64,000 nt of DNA from Xanthomonas bonasiae. Its GTDB lineage: Bacteria; Pseudomonadota; Gammaproteobacteria; Xanthomonadales; Xanthomonadaceae. The stretch is from assembly GCF_017163705.1 (NCBI RefSeq), contig NZ_JAFIWB010000014.1, forward strand, positions 51,319 through 115,318, written 5' to 3'. Below the pieces are notes generated by a model. That model saw only the letters and a program-made list of their open reading frames with translations. It did not search any database and was not told the origin of the DNA. Position 1 is the stretch's first letter. Each line of letters opens with the position of its first letter. Positions 43,333 through 52,690 of this stretch are shown here, piece after piece. A program made the translations under genes and the position numbers.

Positions 43333-43803
43333 ATGAATCACGACCAGTACAGTGGCGGTTGCCAGTGCGGTGCGGTGCGCTTCCGGGTGCGCGGCCGGCT
43401 CGACGACGCCTCGATCTGCCATTGCCGGATGTGCCAGAAGGCATTCGGTGCCTATTACGCGCCGTTGGTCTCCACGCGCGGTGCGGACCTGGTGTGGACG
43501 CGTGGCGCGCTGAAGCATTTCCACTCTTCCAACCTGGTGCGGCGCGGTTTCTGCGCCGACTGCGGCACGCCGCTGACCTACGAAGCGCCGGACGGCATCG
43601 CGGTGGCCGCCGGTGCGTTCGACGACCCGGCGGCGCTGCCGCCGCGGATCCAGTACGGGCTGGAAGGCAAGCTGCCGTTCGTGGATGGCCTGCACCGGTT
43701 GCCGTCGATCCGCACCGAGGCCGATCTGGACGCGGCGCCGTTCCTGGCGCAGGTGGTGTCGCACCAGCATCCGGACCACGACACCGAGCGTTGGCCGGGC
43801 TGA
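43333..43803 (+). CDS. GFA-family zinc protein
   Basis: Glutathione-dependent-formaldehyde-activating (GFA/CENP-V) fold protein of 156 residues. Zinc-binding cysteines follow the family pattern: GGCQCGAVRF (CxC), CHCRMCQKAFGA (CxxC) and RGFCADCGTPLTYE (CxxC). The start is ATG 43333 with AAGGAG five bases upstream; the longer open frame adds 29 unlikely residues. Family members bind zinc, and a glutathione-formaldehyde reaction has been claimed for few of them, so the substrate is open. Located between the atypical gene and rlmB. Confidence 0.88.
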   Translation: MNHDQYSGGCQCGAVRFRVRGRLDDASICHCRMCQKAFGAYYAPLVSTRGADLVWTRGALKHFHSSNLVRRGFCADCGTPLTYEAPDGIAVAAGAFDDPAALPPRIQYGLEGKLPFVDGLHRLPSIRTEADLDAAPFLAQVVSHQHPDHDTERWPG

Positions 43804-44146
43804 GCGTGATGTCGCAGGAGCGCGGCGGATGCCGGTCCAGGGCCTGCCCGCCGCGGTTTCCGCCGAAGACATGGGTGGCACGGGGCAGTGCCGCCGCGTC
43901 GGCGTTCGGGCGTGCCGCGGTGTCGTCGCGGTCGCGGCAGGCGGCTTCGGGCGTGCCGGGCAAGCGGGAGTCCCGTGCGCGCCCGGCTGCCCGTCGCCGC
44001 GGCGCGGCTGCTGTGCCGTCGGGTCCTGTCGCCCTGCTGCGCAGGGCGCAGATGCCCGGTCGGCGCGGTCATGCACCGCAGGCGATGTGACGTGGGCGCC
44101 GGCAACGCCTACCATTCCCGCTTTCCTTCCTCGCAGTCCCCGCCTC
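43804..44146. other. no gene seen (43804-44146)
   Basis: 343 bp between the GFA gene and rlmB. Frames here are Arg/Ala/Pro-rich, with no starts backed by a ribosome-binding site. The rlmB promoter is presumably included, but no convincing hexamers were found. Confidence 0.55.
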
Positions 44147-44893
44147 ATGAGCAAGCAGAACCAGTGGATCGTCGGCGTCAACGCCGTGGCCTCGTCGATC
44201 GAGAACGATGCCGACAACGTGCGCGAAGTGCTGATCGAGGCGGGCAGCAAGAATCCGCGGCTGGTGGAGATCGAGGAGAACGCGCGGCGCAAGGGCATCG
44301 AGGTGCGGCGGGTCAACACCCAGGCGCTGGACGGCGTCGGCGGCTCGGTGCGGCATCAGGGCGTGGCCGCGCGCTATGCGGCGGCGCGTACCTGGGGCGA
44401 GAACGAACTGGAAGGCCTGGTCGCCGCCGCCGAGGGCCGCGCGCTGCTGCTGGTGCTCGACGGCGTGCAGGATCCGCACAACCTCGGCGCCTGCCTGCGC
44501 AGTGCGGCCGCGGCCGGTGCGACCGCGGTGGTGATCCCGAAGGACAAGTCGGCGCCGGTCAACGCCACCGTGCGCAAGACCTCGGCCGGCGCCGCCGACC
44601 GCATTCCGATCGTGGCGGTGACCAACCTGGCGCGCTGCCTGCGCGACCTGCAGAAGCAGGGCGTGTGGATCTACGGCCTGGTCGGCGAGGCCGAGACCTC
44701 GCTGTACGCGCAGGACTTGCGCGGCAACGTGGCGCTGGTGCTGGGCGGCGAATCCGACGGCCTGCGCCGCTTGACCCGCGAGCACTGCGACGGCCTGGTC
44801 AAGATTCCGATGCCGGGCGACATCGAGAGCCTCAACGTGTCGGTGGCCACCGGCGTGACCCTGTTCGAGGCGGTGCGGCAGCGCATGGGGTGA
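44147..44893 (+). CDS. rlmB: 23S rRNA (guanosine-2'-O-)-methyltransferase RlmB
   Basis: SpoU/TrmH-family methyltransferase that 2'-O-methylates G2251 of 23S rRNA using SAM. 248 residues, near the E. coli 243. An N-terminal substrate-binding domain (VGVNAVASSIENDADNVREV) precedes the deep-trefoil-knot catalytic domain with LLVLDGVQDPHNLGACLRSA (motif 1), LVLGGESDGLRRL (motif 2) and IPMPGDIESLNVSVATGV (motif 3). The start is ATG 44147. The frame is open far upstream but without homology. Confidence 0.95.
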   Translation: MSKQNQWIVGVNAVASSIENDADNVREVLIEAGSKNPRLVEIEENARRKGIEVRRVNTQALDGVGGSVRHQGVAARYAAARTWGENELEGLVAAAEGRALLLVLDGVQDPHNLGACLRSAAAAGATAVVIPKDKSAPVNATVRKTSAGAADRIPIVAVTNLARCLRDLQKQGVWIYGLVGEAETSLYAQDLRGNVALVLGGESDGLRRLTREHCDGLVKIPMPGDIESLNVSVATGVTLFEAVRQRMG

Positions 44894-44900
44894 GGCGCCG

Positions 44901-44929
44901 TCCACGCGCGTCGCGTCGTGGAGGGTTTT
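44901..44929 (+). terminator. weak terminator after rlmB
   Basis: TCCACG (44901-44906) and CGTGGA (44917-44922), followed by GGG and TTTT. A short stem with a ten-base loop; plausible but weak. Confidence 0.4.
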
Positions 44930-44964
44930 GCTGCACGCAACGCATGCGCCGGTCTGGTGCATTC

Positions 44965-45330
44965 GTAGGAGGGGCTTCAGCTCCGACCTGACCAAAGTCG
45001 TTCGACTCACCACTTCGCTCGTCGCGACTGAAGTCGCTCCCACAGTGGGCGCCGCATGCTTGGCCGGATGCGCTTTGGAGGGGCTTCGGTATCCGAAGGC
45101 CGAAGGCCCGCCACGCTGCCTGTCGCGGCTGAAGCCGCTCCTACGGGAGTTTGTGCGGGGACGGCGGAGGTGCCGGCTGGGTGCACTGTAGGAGGAGCTT
45201 CAGCCCCGACTGCATGATGGCGGAAGGTCGGGGCTGCGTCCGGCGGATGACACAAGGCCACTCGAAGCCGTTCCTGGAGGGATTGCGGCGAGCCGGCTGG
45301 GTGCACTGTAGGAGGAGCTTCAGCCCCGAC
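44965..45330. repeat. cluster of REP-like units with 39-bp direct repeat
   Basis: Five degenerate units of the GTAGGAG-GGCTTCAGCC-GAC family occur at 44965-44987, 45021-45044, 45121-45144, 45172-45210 and 45292-45330, in both orientations. The last two are identical over 39 bases, including the preceding GCCGGCTGGGTGCAC, and that extended form recurs with one change at 57877-57915. Together they fill most of the non-coding gap 44930-45406, where no gene is seen. Confidence 0.82.
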
Positions 45331-45406
45331 CGGGCCCGTGCGGGCCGACCTTCGGTCTGGTCCATGGCCCCAAGCCGCCTGGAGCCGTTCGCGGCGATGT
45401 TCCGCT

Positions 45407-46897
45407 TCAGCGCTGGTCGATTGCTGCGCTCGTCGCCGCCAAGGCCGTCGTCGCCGTTGCACCTGCATCGGATGCCGTCGCACCGCTGCCGCCCAGTGCC
45501 TGGTACAGGGTGACGTCGTTGTTGAGCTGGTCGAGCCTGGCCTGGGCCAGGGTCAGTTCCGCGCTGCGCCGGGTCTGCTGCGCGTCCAGCCAGGTGCGCA
45601 GGTCGGTGGCGCCGCTGCGGTAGCGCACTTCGTACATGCGCTCCACGTCGCGCGCGGCGTCGAAGGACTTCTGCGCCGAGGCCACCTGCGTTTCCAACTG
45701 GGTGCGCGCCGATAAGGCGTTGTCGACGTCGCCCAGGGCGGTGTACAGCGTGGTGCGGAAGGTGCTGGCGGCGATCTCGTAGCTGGTGCCGGTGATGCGG
45801 GTATTGAGCTGGGCCTGGTGCAGGTTGAGGAACGGCAGGGTCAGTCCGGCGCCGAGCGTGGCCAGCGGATTCTTCAGCACGTTCGCCAGCGTGGCGCTGC
45901 TGCCGTCGAGCGAGCCGGTCAGGCTCAGGGTCGGGTAATAGCTGGTCGCGGTGACCTTGATGTCGGCCAGTGCGCTGCGCAGCCGCAGTTCGGCCGCGCG
46001 CAGGTCCGGGCGGCGCGCCAGCAGTTGCGCCGGCAGGCCCGGCGCCAGCGGCGGGCGCGCGAACGCGTCCAGATTCTGCGGTTCCTCGGCCTGCGGCCAG
46101 GGCTGTCCGTCCAGCAGCACGGTCAGCTTGTTGCGGGCTTCCACGCGCTCTTGCAGCAGTTTGCTCTGCTCGGTGCGCTGGCTTTCCAGGTTCTGCTCGG
46201 CCTCGCGCACTTCCAGCCGCGACACGTCGCCCGCCTGGAACTGCACCTGCACCAGTTGCAGGGTCTTGGCCAGGCGCGCGAGATTCTCCTCGCCGGCGGC
46301 GATGCTCTGGTTGAGATAGCCGAGTTGCCAGTATTGGTCGCAGACCTCGCCGACCAGGGCCAGCGCGGTGTTCTCGCGGTCCTCGTCGGTGGCCTCGGCT
46401 TCCCAGCGGTCGGCGTCGCGCTGCGCGCGCAGCTTGCCCCACAGGTCGATCTCCCAGCTCAGCGACACGCTGGCGGCATTGCTGCGGGAGACGTCGTCGT
46501 GATGGTCGGTGGCGCGGCTGCCGGAGGCACTGACGCTGCCGCTGGCGCTGGGCCACAGCTCGGTCTCGCTCAGGCCGGCCTGCAGCCGCGCCTTGCGCAG
46601 GCGCAACCCGGCCGTGGCCAGGTCGGCGTTGACCGCCAACGCACGCGCCACCAGCCGGTCCAGGCGCGGATCGCCAAAGCCCTGCCACCAGGCGTCGGCG
46701 GCGATGTCGTGGGCGGGGTAGGTGGCCTGCAGCGCCAGCGGCTGGCGCGCGTCGCCCGCCGTGTCTGCACCGGCGGCGTACCGCTGCGGCACGGCGATCG
46801 GCGAGGCGCGGTACTGGCCGGTGCTGACGCAGCCGGACAGCGTGGCGAGCAGGGCCAGCGGCAACAGCGCCGGGCGCATGGAGGAGAGCATGTTCAT
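45407..46897 (-). CDS. outer-membrane efflux lipoprotein of MacAB-like system
   Basis: OprM/NodT-type outer-membrane factor, 496 residues. The lipobox is LSGC ([13 protein letters not shown]). Two efflux repeats are visible: [21 protein letters not shown] with [14 protein letters not shown], and [35 protein letters not shown]. The start ATG 46895-46897 makes an ATGA overlap with the macB stop; a longer frame runs back inside macB and is not credible. The C-terminal tail is rich in Ala/Thr. It is paralogous to the channel at 31055-32551 but serves the MacA-MacB pair. Confidence 0.9.
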   Translation of the reverse strand: MNMLSSMRPALLPLALLATLSGCVSTGQYRASPIAVPQRYAAGADTAGDARQPLALQATYPAHDIAADAWWQGFGDPRLDRLVARALAVNADLATAGLRLRKARLQAGLSETELWPSASGSVSASGSRATDHHDDVSRSNAASVSLSWEIDLWGKLRAQRDADRWEAEATDEDRENTALALVGEVCDQYWQLGYLNQSIAAGEENLARLAKTLQLVQVQFQAGDVSRLEVREAEQNLESQRTEQSKLLQERVEARNKLTVLLDGQPWPQAEEPQNLDAFARPPLAPGLPAQLLARRPDLRAAELRLRSALADIKVTATSYYPTLSLTGSLDGSSATLANVLKNPLATLGAGLTLPFLNLHQAQLNTRITGTSYEIAASTFRTTLYTALGDVDNALSARTQLETQVASAQKSFDAARDVERMYEVRYRSGATDLRTWLDAQQTRRSAELTLAQARLDQLNNDVTLYQALGGSGATASDAGATATTALAATSAAIDQR

Positions 46898-48852
46898 TCG
46901 CGGGCCAAGGCCTCCACGGGATCGAGTTGCGCGGCGTTGCGCGCGGGCAGGAAGCCGAACACCACGCCGATCAGGCTGGAGCAGGCGAAGGCGGCGACGA
47001 TCGAGCCGGTCGAGAAGATCATGCTGAAGCTGCCGCCGGCCGCGGCGAACACCCGGCCCAGCGCCAGCGCCAGGCCGACCCCGAGCAGGCCGCCGAGCAG
47101 GCACACCAGCACCGCCTCGATCAGGAACTGCTGCATGATGTCGCTCTGCCGCGCGCCGACCGCCATGCGCACGCCGATCTCGCGGGTGCGCTCGGTCACC
47201 GACACCAGCATGATGTTCATCACCCCGATGCCGCCCACCACCAGCGCGATGGCGGCGATCGCGCCGATCATCAGGGTCAGCGTCTGCGTGGTCTTCTCGA
47301 TGGTCTCGCGGATCTCGGCGCTGTTGCTGAGGAAGAAATCCTCGCTGCCGTGGCGCAGCTTCAGCAGCCGCGTCAGCGCCTGCTCGGCCGCATCCATCGG
47401 GGTGGCGTCGGACACGCGCACGGTGATGCTGGACACGTAGCTCTGGCCGAGCATGCGCGACATCGCGGTGGTATAGGGCACCCAGACGCTCAGCGTGGAA
47501 CTGCTGCCGAAGCCGGTGGTCTGCTTCTGCGCCACGCCGACCACGCGCACCGGCACGTTGCCGAGCAGGATCACCTGGCCGATCGGGCTGCGCGGCGATT
47601 TGCCGAAGAACTGCGCGCGGGTGTTCTGGTCGATCACTGCCACCTGCTCGATGCCCGACACCGCCTCGGCGCCGAAGAACGCGCCTTCGGCCAGCTTCAG
47701 ACCCTTGACCCGGAAGTACTGCTCGCCGACGCCGCTGACCTGGGCGGTGGACGACTGGTTGCCGTAGCGCGCGGTGACCGAGGTGGAGACGTTGGGCGTG
47801 GCGCTGTCCACGTAGCTCTGCTGCGCCAGCGCGGTGGCGTCGCGCGCCTTGAGCGTCTGCACCCGGCCCGAGCGCATGTCGCCGAAGCCGCTGCCCGGAT
47901 AGACCTCGATGGTGTTGGTGCCGAGCGCGGAGATGTTGGACAGGATCTGCTGCTGCGAACCGTTGCCCAGCGCCACCACCGAGACCACCGAGGCGATGCC
48001 GATGATGATCCCGAGCATGGTCAGGAAGGTGCGCAGGCGGTGCGCGTTCATCGCCAGCAGCGCCATCCGGAACGCTTCGGTGAACCGGTCGCGCAGCGCC
48101 TGGAAGCGGCTGCCGCCGGCCGCGGCCGGCTCTAGGCGGCGCGCGGCGCGGTGCGCGTCGATCGCCGGGTTGGCGCGGTCGGCGATGATCGCGCCGTCGC
48201 GGATCTCGATGATGCGCTGCGCGTGCTGCGCCACCGACATGTCGTGGGTGACGACGATGATGGTGTGGCCTTCGGCATGCAGCTCGCCGAGGATCGCCAT
48301 CACTTCCTCGCCCGAACGTGTGTCCAGCGCGCCGGTGGGTTCGTCGGCCAGGATCACCTGGCCGCCGTTCATCAGCGCGCGCGCGATCGAGACGCGCTGC
48401 TGCTGGCCGCCGGAGAGCTTGCCCGGGGTATGCCCGGCGCGGTCGCTGAGCCCGAGCCGGCGCAGCAGCTCGGCCGAGCGCGCGCTGCGCGCCGCCGCAG
48501 GCATGCCGGCATACACCGCGGGCACTTCGATGTTGCCGCTGGCGTCGAGGTCGCCGAGCAGGTGGTAGCGCTGGAAGATGAAGCCGAAGTGCTCGCGGCG
48601 CAGCTGCGCCAGCTCGTCCGGCTGCATCGCGCCGGTGGCGCGGCCGGCCACGCGGTAGCTGCCGGCGGTGGGCCGGTCCAGGCAGCCGAGGATGTTCATC
48701 AGGGTGGACTTGCCGGAACCGGACTGGCCGACGATGGCCACCATCTCGCCGGCGGCGATATCCAGGTTGACGTCGCGCAGGACCACCAGGGTCTCGTCGC
48801 CGGCGGGGAATTCGCGGCGCAGGTCGCGCAGCTGCAGCAGTGCTTCGCTCAT
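46894..48852 (-). CDS. macB: MacB-type ABC exporter (ATPase-permease fusion)
   Basis: Inner-membrane ABC transporter of 652 residues that exports macrolides, peptides or other substrates through an outer-membrane channel. The N-terminal ATPase has Walker [10 protein letters not shown] (about residue 38), signature [15 protein letters not shown] and Walker [14 protein letters not shown] first helix (about 275-300) is followed by a large periplasmic domain and three C-terminal helices ([20 protein letters not shown], with [21 protein letters not shown], a MacB hallmark). Flanked by macA and its outer-membrane partner with a 10-bp gap and a 4-bp overlap. Confidence 0.95.
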   Translation of the reverse strand: MSEALLQLRDLRREFPAGDETLVVLRDVNLDIAAGEMVAIVGQSGSGKSTLMNILGCLDRPTAGSYRVAGRATGAMQPDELAQLRREHFGFIFQRYHLLGDLDASGNIEVPAVYAGMPAAARSARSAELLRRLGLSDRAGHTPGKLSGGQQQRVSIARALMNGGQVILADEPTGALDTRSGEEVMAILGELHAEGHTIIVVTHDMSVAQHAQRIIEIRDGAIIADRANPAIDAHRAARRLEPAAAGGSRFQALRDRFTEAFRMALLAMNAHRLRTFLTMLGIIIGIASVVSVVALGNGSQQQILSNISALGTNTIEVYPGSGFGDMRSGRVQTLKARDATALAQQSYVDSATPNVSTSVTARYGNQSSTAQVSGVGEQYFRVKGLKLAEGAFFGAEAVSGIEQVAVIDQNTRAQFFGKSPRSPIGQVILLGNVPVRVVGVAQKQTTGFGSSSTLSVWVPYTTAMSRMLGQSYVSSITVRVSDATPMDAAEQALTRLLKLRHGSEDFFLSNSAEIRETIEKTTQTLTLMIGAIAAIALVVGGIGVMNIMLVSVTERTREIGVRMAVGARQSDIMQQFLIEAVLVCLLGGLLGVGLALALGRVFAAAGGSFSMIFSTGSIVAAFACSSLIGVVFGFLPARNAAQLDPVEALARE

Positions 48853-48862
48853 GGCCGGCGCC

Positions 48863-50110
48863 TCACATGCCCATCGGCGGCGGGCCGCCGCCGGGACCGC
48901 CGCGGCGCTGGCTGTTCTTCTCGCTCGCGGCCTGCTTGGTCGCGGCGGTGGCCTCGCCGACCACCACCTGCTCGCCCTCGTGCAGGCCGCTCTTCACTTC
49001 GGCCTGCGCGTTGTTGTTGAGGCCGATGCGCACGGTGCGCGGCTGCGGGCGTCCGTCGGCGCCGACCACCTGCACCGTGTAGCGGCCGTCGCCGCGCTTG
49101 TCGCCCAGCGCCGCCGAGGGAATGCTCAGTACCTTGCTGGCCTTGCCGAGCACGATGCTGACCTGCGCGGTCATGTAGGTGCGCAGTTCGCGGCTGGCAT
49201 TGTCCACGTCGAACAGGCCGTAGTAGTAGATCGCCGAACTGGAGGTGGAGGTGGACGAGGAGGACGTGGTCGTGGACGTGCTGTCCTCGCTGGTGACCGA
49301 TTCGGGCGCCGGGGCGATGTCGCGCAGGGTGCTGGTATAGCGCTTGTCCGGATTGCCGAGGATGCTGAAGTACACCGGCTGGCCTTCCTTGGTCTTGACC
49401 ACGTCGGCTTCGGAGATCTCCGCGTACACGGTCATGGTGTTGAGGTTGCCGAGCATGACGATGGTCGGCGTGCTCTGGTTGGCGTTGACCGTCTGCCCCT
49501 GCTTGGACACCACCGCGACCACGGTGCCGTCGATCGGCGCGGTGATCTTGGTGTAGCCCAGGGTGGTCTGCGCGCTGTCCACCGTGGTCTGCTGCTCGGC
49601 GATGGTGGCGTCGAGCGCGGCGATCTGCGCGCGGGTGCCTTCCAGCGTGGCGCGCGCGCTGTCGTAGTCGGCCTGGGAGGTGGCTTCGGCGGCCAGCATC
49701 TGCTGCTGGCGCTTGAACGCCAGTTCGTACTGGCGCAGGTTGGCGACCTGCACCTGGCGCGTGGCGCGCGCGTTCTGCAGCGCCGCCTGCGCGCTCTTGA
49801 GCGTGTTGAGCTGGGTGCGCGAATCGATCTCGGCGATCAGGTCGCCGGCCTTGACGTTGTCGCCGAGCTTGACCTTCAGCGACTCGATGCGGCCGGATGC
49901 CTGCGCGCCGACGCTGACCAGCTGCGAGGGCTTGATCGTGCCGGTGGCTTCGACGGTCTGCTCGATGTCGCCGCGCACTACCGGCGACGTGGCCAGGGTC
50001 GGTGCCGGCGGCGGCCGCAGCCACCAGGCCGCGATCGCGGCGAGCAGCAGCAGCGCAAGGATCAGCAGCACGATGCGGTTGCGTCGTGTCTTGGGAAGCG
50101 CGGATTTCAC
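48863..50110 (-). CDS. macA: MacA-type periplasmic adaptor
   Basis: Membrane-fusion protein of the MacAB-type exporter. I place the start at GTG 50108-50110 ([20 protein letters not shown] follows), giving 415 residues with one N-terminal anchor; the frame is open to 50269 but that part lacks homology. Lipoyl half [20 protein letters not shown], coiled coil (about 115-190), second half [20 protein letters not shown], and beta barrel with [21 protein letters not shown] low-complexity Ser/Thr stretch lies near residues 280-300. The C-terminal tail is Gly/Pro-rich. Confidence 0.88.
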   Translation of the reverse strand: MKSALPKTRRNRIVLLILALLLLAAIAAWWLRPPPAPTLATSPVVRGDIEQTVEATGTIKPSQLVSVGAQASGRIESLKVKLGDNVKAGDLIAEIDSRTQLNTLKSAQAALQNARATRQVQVANLRQYELAFKRQQQMLAAEATSQADYDSARATLEGTRAQIAALDATIAEQQTTVDSAQTTLGYTKITAPIDGTVVAVVSKQGQTVNANQSTPTIVMLGNLNTMTVYAEISEADVVKTKEGQPVYFSILGNPDKRYTSTLRDIAPAPESVTSEDSTSTTTSSSSTSTSSSAIYYYGLFDVDNASRELRTYMTAQVSIVLGKASKVLSIPSAALGDKRGDGRYTVQVVGADGRPQPRTVRIGLNNNAQAEVKSGLHEGEQVVVGEATAATKQAASEKNSQRRGGPGGGPPPMGM

Positions 50111-50331
50111 GGAGGCGGGACCTGTAGCCTGGCCGCGTGCTGCGGCGTCGACAGCAGCATGGCGGCCGCGCCCGCCCGGCCTCAACGCACGCTCTGTGTC
50201 GGCGTGTATCGGGTTCAGCGTGGCCCGTATCGAAGTGTTTCCGGCCAGGCTGGCGATACGCGGCGACACGCACCGGGCGCGCGCGCCGATCGGCTAGGAT
50301 GGATCATCGCCGCATGAAGGAAGAACCGACC

Positions 50332-51039
50332 ATGCATCGCCTGCTGGTGGTCGACGACGACGTCGACATCCGCACTCTCCTGGCCGAACAGCTGGGCCGC
50401 GCCGGTTATCAGGTCAGCACCGCCAGCGACGGCGCGCAGATGCGCCAGGTGCTGGAGCGCGAACACGTGGACCTGATCGTGCTCGACCTGAACCTGCCGC
50501 GCGAGGACGGGTTGACCCTGTGCCGCGACCTGCGCGCCAAGTCGAGCACGCCGGTGATCATGCTGACCGCGCGCAGCGAGCCGATCGACCGCGTGCTCGG
50601 CCTGGAGATGGGCGCCGACGACTACCTGGCCAAACCGTTCGAACCGCGCGAACTGTTGGCGCGGATCCGCAACGTGCTGCGCCGGACCGAGGCGCTGCCG
50701 GCCAACCTGGAGCCGCTGGCGATCCGCCGCGCGCGCTTCGGCGGCTGGCTGTTCGACCTGGAGCAACGCCACCTGGTCGATCCGGGCAGCAGGGTGGTGG
50801 TGCTGTCCGGTGCCGAATTCCGCCTGCTGCGGGTGTTCGTCGGCCATGCCAACAAGGTGCTGTCGCGCGAACAGCTGGTGGCGCTGAGCAGCGGCCGCCA
50901 GTACGAGGCGCAGGACCGCGCGATCGACCTGCAGATCAGCCGCCTGCGGCAGAAACTGGGCGACAGCGGCGGCGACGGTCTGATCAAGACCGTGCGCAAC
51001 GAAGGCTATGTGCTGGCCGCGGCGGTGGCGCTGGAATGA
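50332..51039 (+). CDS. OmpR/PhoB-family response regulator
   Basis: Two-component regulator of 235 residues. The receiver domain has acidic DDD near the start (LLVVDDDVD), phospho-acceptor Asp in LIVLDLNLPREDG (about residue 51), Thr in VIMLTARSE and Lys in YLAKPFEPREL. The C-terminal winged helix (about 135-235) contains LSGAEFRLLRVF and DLQISRLRQKLG. I chose ATG 50332 with AGGAAG upstream; ATG 50314 would add six residues. It is divergent from macA and overlaps the kinase gene as ATGA, so control of the MacAB genes is plausible. Confidence 0.92.
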   Translation: MHRLLVVDDDVDIRTLLAEQLGRAGYQVSTASDGAQMRQVLEREHVDLIVLDLNLPREDGLTLCRDLRAKSSTPVIMLTARSEPIDRVLGLEMGADDYLAKPFEPRELLARIRNVLRRTEALPANLEPLAIRRARFGGWLFDLEQRHLVDPGSRVVVLSGAEFRLLRVFVGHANKVLSREQLVALSSGRQYEAQDRAIDLQISRLRQKLGDSGGDGLIKTVRNEGYVLAAAVALE

Positions 51040-52424
51040 AGCGGCTGCGCCGGTTCTTCGCCTCGATGGCCGGGCGCCTGTTCCTGATCCTGCTGCTGGG
51101 CATGGCCTGCGCGGCCAGCTTCGCCACGCTGCTGGCCAATGCCAAGCGCCGCCAGGAATTCGACCGGCAGAACATGGAGCGCGCCGCCGACCGCCTGCAG
51201 AGTTTCGTCGAACTGTTGCAGAGCGCCGGCCCGGAACTGCGCGCGCGGCTGCTGTCGCTGGGCGGCCCGGGCATCCGCATCCTGCCGGCCACGGCGCGCG
51301 GGCAGGCGCCGGACCCGGTCTTCGCCGCGGTGCTCGGCGCGCGCGGCGGCGCACTCGCGCCGGCGCAGGTGTCGCGCCTGGACATGCCCGCCTGCATGCC
51401 GCAGCGTCCGGATTTCCTGCCGCCGCCGCAGCGCCGCGACTTCGACCGCCAGGACGCCTCGCTGGAACCGCCGACCTGCCGGCTGATCGCCTTGCGCCTG
51501 GACGACGGCACGCCGCTGCGGCTGGGCCTGCAGACCCAGCCGATCGCGCGGCAGACCGCGCTGGCGGTGGACCCGCTGTTCCTGTCGCTGCTGGCGCTGG
51601 CCATCGCGTTGCTGGCCTACGTGGTCGCGCGCATCGCCAGCACGCCGCTGCAGCGGCTGGCCGATGCCGCCGCCGACCTCGGCCAGGACCTGCAGCGCCC
51701 GCCGCTGCAGGTGCGCGGGCCGCTGGAAGTGCGCCGCGCCGCGCAGGCCTTCAATGCGATGCAGCAGCGCCTGCAGCGGCATCTGGGCGAACGCACGCAG
51801 ATGCTGGCGGCGATCACCCACGACCTGCAGACCCCGTCCACGCGGCTGCGCTTGCGGCTGGAGAACGTGCAGGACGAAGCGCTGCGCGAGCGCCTGATCG
51901 GCGACCTGGCGGCGATGCAGGCGTTGATCCGCGAAGGCCTGGAACTGGCGCGCAGCGCCGAGACCGCCGAACAGCGCGCCGCCCTGGACCTGGATTCGCT
52001 GCTGCAGAGCGTGGTCGAGGACGCGGCCGAGGCCGGCGCCGACGCGGTCTTCGAACACGGCTGCGGCGCGGTGCTGCCGCTGCGCCCGCTGGCGATGCAC
52101 CGGCTGTTCTCCAATCTGGTCGACAACGCGCTGAAGTACGGCGGGTCGGTGCGGGTGGCCGCCGAGCGCCATGCCGACGGGACGCTCGCCGTGTACGTGC
52201 GCGACCGCGGCCCGGGCATCGCCGAGGCCGAACTGGAGACCGTGTTCGCGCCGTTCGTACGCCTGGAGACGTCGCGCTCGCGCGAAACCGGCGGCGCTGG
52301 CCTGGGCCTGACCATCGCCCGTGCGCTGGCCGAGAAGGACGGCGCCACGCTGCGCCTGCGCAACCTGCCCGAAGGCGGCCTGGAAGCCTGCGTGCAATGG
52401 GCGGCGCCGCTGCGCCGGAACTGA
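51036..52424 (+). CDS. sensor histidine kinase
   Basis: Membrane kinase of 462 residues paired with the preceding regulator. Two transmembrane segments (about 12-33, LFLILLLGMACAASFATLL; and about 185-205, FLSLLALAIALLAYVVAR) bracket a periplasmic domain of about 150 residues with two Cys. HAMP follows, then the H-box AAITHDLQTPSTRLRLRLE, N-box NLVDNALKYG, G1 VRDRGPGI and G2 GAGLGLTIA. The H-box has HDLQTP rather than the usual HDLRTP. The stimulus is unknown. Co-translated with the regulator (4-bp overlap). Confidence 0.92.
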   Translation: MKRLRRFFASMAGRLFLILLLGMACAASFATLLANAKRRQEFDRQNMERAADRLQSFVELLQSAGPELRARLLSLGGPGIRILPATARGQAPDPVFAAVLGARGGALAPAQVSRLDMPACMPQRPDFLPPPQRRDFDRQDASLEPPTCRLIALRLDDGTPLRLGLQTQPIARQTALAVDPLFLSLLALAIALLAYVVARIASTPLQRLADAAADLGQDLQRPPLQVRGPLEVRRAAQAFNAMQQRLQRHLGERTQMLAAITHDLQTPSTRLRLRLENVQDEALRERLIGDLAAMQALIREGLELARSAETAEQRAALDLDSLLQSVVEDAAEAGADAVFEHGCGAVLPLRPLAMHRLFSNLVDNALKYGGSVRVAAERHADGTLAVYVRDRGPGIAEAELETVFAPFVRLETSRSRETGGAGLGLTIARALAEKDGATLRLRNLPEGGLEACVQWAAPLRRN

Positions 52425-52690
52425 GCGCGGCACGCGCGTCCACCCGCGGCGGCGGATTTTTGCCTACCATGTGCGCTGTTCCCGTGTTCCGTTCCGGCAA
52501 TGAGCCAGCATCGCCCCCGTCTCGCCGATCCTGGCCGGCCGCCGTGCCCCCGGGCATGGCGTCCGCTGCCTGGCAGCACCGGCCCGCAGGGCCGTGCTGG
52601 CGCCGGTCCGGCGCGGCGTCATGACGCGGCGGCGCCTGCCCGCCGACGCGCTGGTTCAGCCCGCGCCCGCGCAAGCCTCTTGCGACCCGC

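Noticed and set aside
44930..45406. Repeat cluster considered as a CRISPR array
   Set aside because: Units occur in both orientations with irregular spacing and degenerate sequence, and no cas genes are nearby. They fit REP-like elements.
52425..52690. Possible small gene between the histidine kinase and the propeller sensor
   Set aside because: Frames here merge into wrong frames of the next gene and have no starts with supporting signals. It is more likely promoter and leader sequence.
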